This document shows positions 1-4,832 of a stretch of DNA of 10,217 bases, one piece after another. The position numbers were made by a program, and so were the translations under genes. Source of the stretch: PWXP01 sp964487655 (GTDB taxonomy: Bacteria; Planctomycetota; Planctomycetia; Pirellulales; Thermoguttaceae); NCBI GenBank assembly GCA_964487655.1, contig CAZASB010000170.1:1-10217 (forward strand), written 5' to 3'. How positions within the stretch are numbered: position 1 is the stretch's first letter; the number at the start of each line of letters is the position of its first letter. The notes under the pieces were generated by a model, which saw only the letters and a program-made list of their open reading frames with translations, made no database searches and was not told where the DNA came from.

Positions 1-21
1 CCGCGAATCCAGAACGCGATT

Positions 22-1260
22 ATGGATGCCTTCTTCATGCTCCAGTGGTACGCCCAGTACCATACGCTGGCGTGCGTGGTACCGGCCATGTTCATCGCCG
101 GGGCGATTGCCTCGTTCCTATCGAAGGAGACCGTACTCCGCCATCTGGGGCCCAAGGCCAACAAGATCAAAGCTTACGGCGTTGCCTCCACGTCGGGCAC
201 CGTGCTGGCCGTCTGCTCGTGCAGCGTGCTGCCGATGTTCGCAGGCATCTACCGCGTGGGCGCCGGCATCGGGCCGGCCGCCGCGTTCCTCTATTCCGGG
301 CCGGCCATCAACGTCATGGCCATCTTCCTCACCGCCCGCGTGCTGGGCTTCGACTTGGGAATTGCCCGAGTGATCGGCTCCATTCTGTTTGCGGTCGTCA
401 TTGGGCTAATCATGGCGACCATCTTCCGCAAGGACGACGAGGAACGCACCGCTGCCGTCATGGCCCTGCCCGATCCACCGCCCGCCAAACGCAACCTCCT
501 GCAAACCTCGCTATTCTTCGCAAGTATGATCATCTTCCTGGTCTTTGCCGATTGGGCCAACCCAAGCCAGACGATTATTGAGCGGCGAACGGCGGATGGC
601 GTCATGCAGACCATGCAGGTGACCGTCTTACAGAAGACCGACGAGTTATATCGCGTCCAACTCCAGGAACCGTTGGGCGATCTTCCCAAGGCCACAAAGC
701 TGACCTTCAGCACCGGCGAGATCGTATCGCAAAGGGATTGGACGCCCGACAACTACGTTTGGGCAGCCTGGGTATTCCATCATCGCTGGTATTTCGCCGG
801 CGTGTTCTTCCTGGCCACCCTGGCGATGGTCGGGATGTGGTTCGACCGCGAAGAGTTGGGCGAATGGATGGAGGAAACCTGGGGTTTCTCGAAGTCGATC
901 ATCCCGCTTCTGTTTGGCGGCGTGCTGGTTACCGGATTTGTCGGCGCGTTGATCCCGGAAGAGTACGTTGCTGGCTGGGTGGGCGGCGACAGCTTCCGAG
1001 CGAACTTCATTGCGTCGGTGATCGGCGGCATGTGGTACTTCGCCACACTCACGGAAATCCCCATCTTGGAGGCCCTCATCAGACTGGGAATGGGCCGGGG
1101 GCCGGCGTTGGCCTTGCTCCTTGCCGGCCCAGCTCTGTCGCTGCCGAGCATCGCGGTTATCTACAGTGTCGTGGGATTGAAGAAGACGACCGTTTTTGTC
1201 GTATTGACCGTCCTGATGAGCACGATTGTCGGGATGGTCTTTGGCTGGTGGTTCGTATAG
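22..1260 (+). CDS. COG0701/ArsP-like permease (SO_0444-type efflux transporter), possibly 5'-partial
   Basis: This is an inner-membrane permease of the COG0701 family (ArsP_1/DUF318), whose members export organoarsenicals or metals. The protein has 412 residues from the ATG at 22. It has about ten hydrophobic segments: roughly 13-33, 50-76, 83-107, 111-134, 158-177, then 255-275, 293-313, 325-345, 358-380 and 388-412. The family signature is clear: a CSCSVLP motif (C65, C67) followed by SGPAINVM near residue 92, with a related second-half motif, AGPALSLPS. Between segments five and six lies an unusual soluble insert, about residues 178-250, that looks beta-rich and is probably extracytoplasmic. 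The seven codons before the ATG are open to the window edge and no clear ribosome binding site precedes it, so the true start may lie upstream. It heads a co-directional cluster with two CPTC thioredoxin-like proteins and an ArsG-type membrane protein. The family is confident; the substrate is not known. Confidence 0.85.
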   Translation: MDAFFMLQWYAQYHTLACVVPAMFIAGAIASFLSKETVLRHLGPKANKIKAYGVASTSGTVLAVCSCSVLPMFAGIYRVGAGIGPAAAFLYSGPAINVMAIFLTARVLGFDLGIARVIGSILFAVVIGLIMATIFRKDDEERTAAVMALPDPPPAKRNLLQTSLFFASMIIFLVFADWANPSQTIIERRTADGVMQTMQVTVLQKTDELYRVQLQEPLGDLPKATKLTFSTGEIVSQRDWTPDNYVWAAWVFHHRWYFAGVFFLATLAMVGMWFDREELGEWMEETWGFSKSIIPLLFGGVLVTGFVGALIPEEYVAGWVGGDSFRANFIASVIGGMWYFATLTEIPILEALIRLGMGRGPALALLLAGPALSLPSIAVIYSVVGLKKTTVFVVLTVLMSTIVGMVFGWWFV

Positions 1261-1307
1261 TATAAAGACGGTCGTCGCGGATAAGGCATGTCTGACAGCG
1301 CGAAGTG

Positions 1308-1313
1308 AAGGAG
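1308..1313 (+). promoter_or_regulatory. Ribosome binding site of the anchored thioredoxin-like gene
   Basis: AAGGAG lies 7 nt upstream of the ATG at 1321. It supports that start and independent translation after the 60-bp gap from the permease stop. Confidence 0.75.
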
Positions 1314-1320
1314 AAGCCCA

Positions 1321-2058
1321 ATGACATTGAAAGAGGCCACGGCCAATTCGCTGTTGATGTTTGTCGCCGCCACGTGCGTGGTGCTGGTGGTAAAGGCGAT
1401 TTCGCCGACGTCGCAAGCACCCCAGGCCACGGCCGGCGGGCAGGCTGGAGCTGCTCCCGAACTCGCCGAGAAAGACGGCGTCCAGGTGTATTATCTGCAC
1501 GGTAATTTCCGATGCCCAACCTGCCGGACCATCGAAGCATACGCCAAGGAGGCCGTGGAAAGCGGATTCTCCGAGGAGCTTCGCACGGGGCAAATCGCGT
1601 GGCGCGTCATCAACTACGAAGAGCCGGGCAATGAACACTATGCCATCGACTACGAGGCCGTTGCGCCGACCGTTGTTCTCGTGAAGTTCGAGGGAGGACG
1701 TCAGGTCGATTGGAAAGGACTTCCCGAGGTGTGGGAGCACGCGGGCGATAAGAACGCTTTTTTGAGCTTCGTGCAGAACAACCTGCGCCAGTTCATGGGA
1801 TCGGCGTCCGATCAGACTTCCTCATTGCCCCAAGCAATGTCGCCCCCTCTCCCCGTGTTCGGCGTCCCGCTGCCAGATACCTCCGACACCGAGGTTCCCG
1901 TTCCGCCGATGCCGCCGGTGCAATCCGAGGCCGCGCGAGCCGCAACTGCGGAATTGTCGGCCGCGGACACCGCGGATTCAGAACCAGCAAGCCCGGCATC
2001 GCCCTTGCGATCGCCCACCAACGCCCCCGAGTTCTTCCTTCCAACCCCGAATCAGTAG
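1321..2058 (+). CDS. Membrane-anchored thioredoxin-fold protein, ArsF family, with proline-rich tail
   Basis: This is a 245-residue envelope protein. Residues 8-27 form a single hydrophobic segment with no obvious cleavage site, so it is probably an uncleaved N-terminal anchor with the rest in the periplasm. After a short Ala/Gly-rich linker comes a thioredoxin-like domain (about 53-158) with the active site CPTC (C65, C68) and a candidate cis-proline at P116 in VAPTVV. Residues 160-245 form a low-complexity tail rich in Pro, Ala and Ser, with no recognised domain. The pattern of a GNFRCPTCR motif followed by a VW motif matches the family that databases name after ArsF, a thiol-redox component of ars operons. 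It sits between the permease and a secreted paralogue. Its likely role is dithiol exchange at the outer face of the membrane. The fold is confident; the partner and substrate are inferred. A Pro-rich tail of this length is not usual for the family and may act as a spacer or interaction region. Confidence 0.8.
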   Translation: MTLKEATANSLLMFVAATCVVLVVKAISPTSQAPQATAGGQAGAAPELAEKDGVQVYYLHGNFRCPTCRTIEAYAKEAVESGFSEELRTGQIAWRVINYEEPGNEHYAIDYEAVAPTVVLVKFEGGRQVDWKGLPEVWEHAGDKNAFLSFVQNNLRQFMGSASDQTSSLPQAMSPPLPVFGVPLPDTSDTEVPVPPMPPVQSEAARAATAELSAADTADSEPASPASPLRSPTNAPEFFLPTPNQ

Positions 2059-2125
2059 GCCATTCCGCCGTTGTCAGCGCGGCGGCTACCACACGTTTCC
2101 GCATCATCAAACGCAATAGCCAATC

Positions 2126-2129
2126 GAGG
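2126..2129 (+). promoter_or_regulatory. Ribosome binding site deciding the start of the second thioredoxin-like gene
   Basis: GAGG lies 5 nt upstream of the ATG at 2135. It overlaps an alternative in-frame GTG at 2129, so the ATG is preferred. Confidence 0.6.
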
Positions 2130-2134
2130 TGATC

Positions 2135-2602
2135 ATGAGAACCAATTTTCTCCAAAGAACTGCGCGCGTTTCGAAATGTCTTGCATTCTTGGCATTGTTC
2201 TGCACGGCAACGTTGCCAGCCACGACAGCATTCGCCGCCGAGTCCCCCGCACGCCAAGTTATCCTGTGCTACTTCCATCGCACCGTCCGTTGTCCCACCT
2301 GTAAAATGGCGGGCGCCGCGGTTGAAGAGGCTGCTCGCATAGGTTTTTCCAACCAGTTGAAGGACGGATCCGTGGCGGTGGTCGACGTGGATTTCCAGGA
2401 TCCGAAGAACCAGCGGTATGTGCAGGCGTATCACGTCAGCGGACCGCTGCTGGTTGTGCTGGATGTTCGCGACGGAAAGGTTGTCGCATGGAAACCGGCA
2501 CCGAAGGTCTGGAGTCTGCTGGGAAGGAAGCCGGAGTTGTTGAAGTACATCCAAAAGGAAGTCCAAAGCTACCTTGATGCCCAGGCGACAGCCGGCCAGT
2601 AA
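2135..2602 (+). CDS. Secreted thioredoxin-fold protein, ArsF family
   Basis: This is a 155-residue precursor from the ATG at 2135. A basic N-terminus (R2, R8, R11, K14) and a hydrophobic core lead to an AFA-AE signal peptidase site near residue 34, so the mature protein should be periplasmic. The mature part is a thioredoxin-like domain with HRTVRCPTCK (C53, C56) and a candidate cis-proline at P104 in VSGPLL. The fold continues through a KVW motif near residue 128 and a C-terminal helix. It is clearly related to the preceding gene in fold and motif, but differs in sequence and topology: it is cleaved and soluble rather than anchored, and it lacks the Pro-rich tail. The gap to the upstream stop is 76 bp. 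The likely role is a soluble dithiol carrier or reductase subunit working with the ArsG-like protein downstream. The function is inferred from family and context only. Confidence 0.8.
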   Translation: MRTNFLQRTARVSKCLAFLALFCTATLPATTAFAAESPARQVILCYFHRTVRCPTCKMAGAAVEEAARIGFSNQLKDGSVAVVDVDFQDPKNQRYVQAYHVSGPLLVVLDVRDGKVVAWKPAPKVWSLLGRKPELLKYIQKEVQSYLDAQATAGQ

Positions 2603-2629
2603 GCATTTTCCGAGGAGAGTACATCCCCG

Positions 2630-2743
2630 ATGGCCGACTTGGCGATGACGCTGCGCGCCCCGGCCCGAGAAACGGCCCCGGTGTCCGTTGGGCCGCGAGA
2701 ATGGAATAGCCGCGTCCCGCGGCGCGAGAAGACAAGCCCATGA
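2630..2743 (+). CDS. Possible 37-residue leader-type small ORF coupled to the ArsG-like gene
   Basis: A 37-codon frame begins at the ATG at 2630, 12 nt after a GAGGAG (2612-2617), and stops at the TGA at 2741-2743. That stop overlaps the ATG of the next gene (2740) in an ATGA arrangement, which is typical of translational coupling. The peptide is hydrophilic and basic, rich in Arg, Pro and Ala (it begins MADLAMTLRAPARE), with no membrane segment or cysteine and no recognised family. The ArsG-like start has only a weak ribosome binding site of its own, which would fit coupling. The spacing from GAGGAG is long and the frame is short, so chance is a real alternative. Confidence 0.3.
   Translation: MADLAMTLRAPARETAPVSVGPREWNSRVPRREKTSP
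2709..2723 (+). promoter_or_regulatory. Short GC hairpin upstream of the ArsG-like start
   Basis: GCCGCG-TCC-CGCGGC is a perfect 6-bp stem with a 3-nt loop. It ends 16 nt before the ATG at 2740 and lies inside the small upstream frame. In RNA it could hinder initiation unless upstream translation opens it. It has no U-tract, so it is not an intrinsic terminator. Confidence 0.35.
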
Positions 2744-3429
2744 ATGAATTCATGCTCGGTATCGGCACGGCCCTTTGGCTCGGTATCCTGACTTCGATCA
2801 GCCCATGTCCGTTGGCCACCAACATTGCGGCCATCTCCTATATTGCCCGGAAGGTCGGCAACTCGCGGCAGGTGTTTCTGACCGGTCTTCTCTACACGGT
2901 TGGGCGCACTCTCGCCTACTTGGCTCTGGCGTTCGTCCTGGTGGCGAGCGTACTCTCGGTGCCGGAGATTTCCCTCTTTCTACAGAAGTACATGCATCTG
3001 GTGCTCGGGCCCATCCTGGTGGTTGTGGGCATGTTCCTGGTGGGGCTCATTCAAATCGACCTTGGCGGCGGAGGGATGGGCGCGGGGCTTCAGAAGCGGG
3101 TCGATGCCATGGGAATTTGGGGCGCCCTGTTGCTGGGCGTCGTCTTTGCCCTGACCTTTTGCCCAACTTCAGCCGCCCTGTTCTTCGGAAGCTTGGTGCC
3201 CCTTTCGCTCGCCGTCAACTCAACGGTGACGCTCCCGGTCGTCTACGGCGTCGGCACCGCCGTCCCGGTCATGGTCTTCGCCGTACTGCTGGCCACCAGC
3301 GCCCAATCGGTCGGAAAAGCCTATAATGTACTTGCCAAGGTAGAATGGTTCGCCCGAATGGCCACCGGAGGCATCTTCATTCTGGTCGGCGTCTACTTCT
3401 CTTTGAAGTATGTGTTTCAGGTGGTATGA
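2740..3429 (+). CDS. ArsG-family / CcdA-DsbD-like polytopic membrane protein
   Basis: This is a 229-residue integral membrane protein with about six hydrophobic segments (roughly 8-30, 45-72, 86-107, 125-150, 160-185, 205-227). Two cysteines sit in the positions characteristic of the DsbD/CcdA fold: C23 in ISPCPLATN and C141 in TFCPTSAA. CcdA and DsbD use such a pair to pass electrons from cytoplasmic thioredoxin to periplasmic dithiol proteins. The motif form, and the adjacency to CPTC ArsF-type proteins, match the group named ArsG in databases, annotated there as an aromatic arsenical efflux permease. I cannot tell from sequence whether it moves electrons, an arsenical, or both. In either case the two upstream thioredoxin-like proteins are natural partners. 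Start choice: the only upstream in-frame extension is short and has no start codon before a TAG at 2707. No clear terminator follows. Confidence 0.8.
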   Translation: MNEFMLGIGTALWLGILTSISPCPLATNIAAISYIARKVGNSRQVFLTGLLYTVGRTLAYLALAFVLVASVLSVPEISLFLQKYMHLVLGPILVVVGMFLVGLIQIDLGGGGMGAGLQKRVDAMGIWGALLLGVVFALTFCPTSAALFFGSLVPLSLAVNSTVTLPVVYGVGTAVPVMVFAVLLATSAQSVGKAYNVLAKVEWFARMATGGIFILVGVYFSLKYVFQVV

Positions 3430-3474
3430 TGGTATCGGCCTGGATGATTCAACGAGGGCATGGGGAGAAGTCGA

Positions 3475-3792
3475 GGTTCTCTATCCCTGGGCGTGGTGCG
3501 GCCCGGCCAGAGCGTCACGAAGCAAATCATCGTTTGCGGCCAGAAACCATTCCGCATTGCCAAGATTCACGCCGATTGCGACTACCTGACGGCAGTCTTG
3601 CCCATCGCCGACGAGCCGAAGTCGCTCTACCTTGTCGCCGTGACTTTCACGCCCAGCGCACTTTCAAGCCCGGCGCGCGGAGCGGAAGAATCGCCCAGAG
3701 TATCGTCATCGAGACCGATTTCTGCGAGTGCGTGGAGCTGGACGGTGGTTCGCAATGGCGCAAGCAACAGCGCCGCCATGCCGTCCGGATAG
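3475..3792 (+). pseudogene. DUF1573-type protein, C-terminal remnant with two frameshifts
   Basis: The region reads as the last domain of a DUF1573-type envelope protein of the kind abundant in planctomycetes. It begins SLSLGVVRPGQSVTKQIIV and runs through KPFRI and KSLYLVAVTF in one frame. The pattern then continues in another frame as KPGARSGRIAQSIVIETD (about 3667-3720). The family homology ends with ELD, and VVRNGASN back in the first frame before a TAG at 3790. The first shift is explained by a 17-bp imperfect tandem duplication (3643-3659 and 3660-3676). The second is best explained by one extra base near 3741-3745. No N-terminal part is present: the first frame is closed by a TGA at 3445, and the arsG-like gene ends at 3429. 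An ATG at 3460 would open a 110-codon frame, but its second half is out of register, so expression as a working protein is unlikely. Confidence 0.65.
3643..3676 (+). repeat. 17-bp imperfect tandem duplication
   Basis: Two adjacent 17-bp units share 15 of 17 bases. Both begin ACTTTCA and end GCGC, with differences at unit positions 8 and 13. Removing one unit joins VAVTF directly to KPGARSGRIAQS in frame, so the duplication is the probable lesion of the surrounding pseudogene. Confidence 0.75.
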
Positions 3793-3848
3793 AAATCAGC
3801 CCCCCGCTTCCTTGTTCGACCTGTTTTCTTATTCGCGCTGTATGCGAA

Positions 3849-3932
3849 GGGGACAGTCCCATTTTCGCGGCGGAAACGGTGGATCATTGGGAAAGAACGC
3901 CCTTTGTGCCGCGAAAATTGGGACAGTCCCCC
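3849..3932. repeat. Imperfect inverted repeat with GGGACAGTCCC cores (REP/MITE-like)
   Basis: The left arm (3849-3870) is GGGGACAGTCCC followed by ATTTTCGCGG. The right arm (3909-3932) is CCGCGAAAATT followed by GGGACAGTCCCCC. The reverse complement of the right arm matches the left arm except for one inserted base and the central base of the palindrome. The arms enclose about 38 bp without coding sequence. Each core, GGGAC-A-GTCCC, is itself palindromic. The architecture resembles REP-like or miniature elements mobilised by Y1 (IS200-like) transposases, but no transposase is present, so the class is inferred. A 9-bp direct repeat, TCTTATTCG, occurs at 3827-3835 and 3946-3954, exactly 13 nt outside each arm. 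Confidence 0.65.
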
Positions 3933-3981
3933 CGTGAACGATTACTCTTATTCGATCTGTTTGTTCAACGTGGGGGAGCGG

Positions 3982-4539
3982 CTAGGCTTTTCTCGGTTTC
4001 GACCGCCGGACAGGTTTGCTCAAGGCCTCTTCGACGGACATCTTCTTCAGGCGGAGGTAGAGGCCCATCCTCGAGAGGTTCAGTTCCTTTGCCCACTGGG
4101 TCAGCGACATGGTGCGTCCCTGGTAGGTCAGCAGCGTCGTCCGTGCAACGGGCGACCAGATGCAGTTACCCGGCTTGTATTGCCGGGCAGGGTCCATTCG
4201 CATGATGTATGGCTTGTCCTTGGGGGGCGCGCCCATGTCGGATATGAACTGATCAAAAGACAGCCACCTTTTACACACGGGGCCGCGTTTCGTCATCCTT
4301 CGCCACGTGGAATAGCCGGGGATATCGCGTTTGCGTTCGCGGCGCCTTGCGGGACAGTTCTTGCATTGCGTTGAGTAACCCATACGCAGATTACCGGCCG
4401 CATAATCGCGTTCACTACCGCAGGCCAAACACCGACATTGCCAGTAAGTCTGCTTCTTTCGCCTACCTGCGTACTTCAAAGCAAGCAGGTTGCCGAAGAT
4501 TTGACCCTTCAGGTCCATCACTTGGTTTTTCTTGGGCAT
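3982..4539 (-). CDS. Phage-type zinc-ribbon/HTH protein related to HNH homing-type proteins, diverged
   Basis: This is a 185-residue basic protein. The N-terminal part (about 9-63) resembles the GxxFGxL-type zinc ribbon common in phage homing endonuclease-like proteins, with candidate ligands C35, C37, C40, C59 and C62. Residues 75-128 follow the phage pattern YxxWxxM, RGxxVCxRW, DMG, then a D116 with YKPGNCIW. However, the usual stretch between YxxWxxM and RG is missing, and the usual S-I-D-R-I-D motif reads YIMRMD. Residues 144-175 form a C-terminal HTH beginning TMSLTQWAKELNLSR, a typical tail for this group. The start is supported by GGAG 9 nt upstream of the ATG. The gene lies on the strand opposite the ars-like cluster and 73 bp downstream of a tRNA-Lys in the same orientation, which suggests acquisition. 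DNA binding is likely. Nuclease activity is doubtful given the altered core. Confidence 0.6.
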   Translation of the reverse strand: MPKKNQVMDLKGQIFGNLLALKYAGRRKKQTYWQCRCLACGSERDYAAGNLRMGYSTQCKNCPARRRERKRDIPGYSTWRRMTKRGPVCKRWLSFDQFISDMGAPPKDKPYIMRMDPARQYKPGNCIWSPVARTTLLTYQGRTMSLTQWAKELNLSRMGLYLRLKKMSVEEALSKPVRRSKPRKA

Positions 4540-4612
4540 AGGCCTTGGCTCCGCGACGGAAGATATTCCCTATGGGTGCCCGACGCAAACTCCTTCCCAG
4601 AAGAGACTTATG

Positions 4613-4685
4613 TACCCCCTATAGGACTTGAACCTATAACCCTCTGATTAAGAGTCAGATGCTCTACCAATTGAGCTAAGGGGGT
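4613..4685 (-). tRNA. tRNA-Lys (anticodon CTT)
   Basis: Read on the - strand this folds into a complete 73-nt cloverleaf. The acceptor stem is ACCCCCT/AGGGGGT and the D arm is GCTC/GAGC with loop AATTGGTA. The anticodon stem is TCTGA/TCAGA with loop CTCTTAA, giving anticodon CTT (lysine, AAG codons). There is a 5-nt variable region. The T arm is ATAGG/CCTAT with loop TTCAAGT, and the discriminator base is A. All stems pair perfectly. No CCA is encoded after the discriminator base. The gene is intact. No second copy of its 3' end is present in the window to mark an integrated element. Confidence 0.97.
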
Positions 4686-4832
4686 GTGATCGGTGGATTG
4701 CCAACGTACATCAGACGCCAATACTACCTGTTTCGGCATGTGGATCAAGGGGGTGCATGGGAAATTCCAGAGTACTGTTCGACCGCGCTACCAGGAGGGT
4801 ACTCGCCAGGGGGGTGGGGGGTGCAAGGTCAC

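Noticed and set aside
646..1740. Long open frame on the - strand across the permease and the first thioredoxin-like gene
   Set aside because: It is antisense to two well-supported genes, has a low-complexity Arg/His/Gly-rich composition and shows no family motif. It is a consequence of high GC.
3460..3792. A 110-codon intact gene starting at the ATG at 3460
   Set aside because: The DUF1573-type pattern leaves this frame after about 3650 and continues in another, so it is better called a frameshifted remnant.
3345..4205. A 286-codon + strand frame overlapping the ArsG-like 3' end, the DUF1573 remnant and the inverted repeat
   Set aside because: Only the short piece around 3660-3730 has family-like sequence, which belongs to the frameshifted DUF1573 remnant. 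The rest is antisense to the phage-type gene or crosses the repeat.
3982..4260. Complete HNH nuclease call for the - strand phage-type protein
   Set aside because: The region expected to carry the nuclease core is shortened and its typical motif is altered. Only a DNA-binding, HNH-related call is supported.
4590..4690. tRNA-Lys 3' end as an integration attachment site
   Set aside because: No second copy of the T-arm and acceptor sequence occurs in the window, and no integrase gene is present. An att site cannot be supported here.
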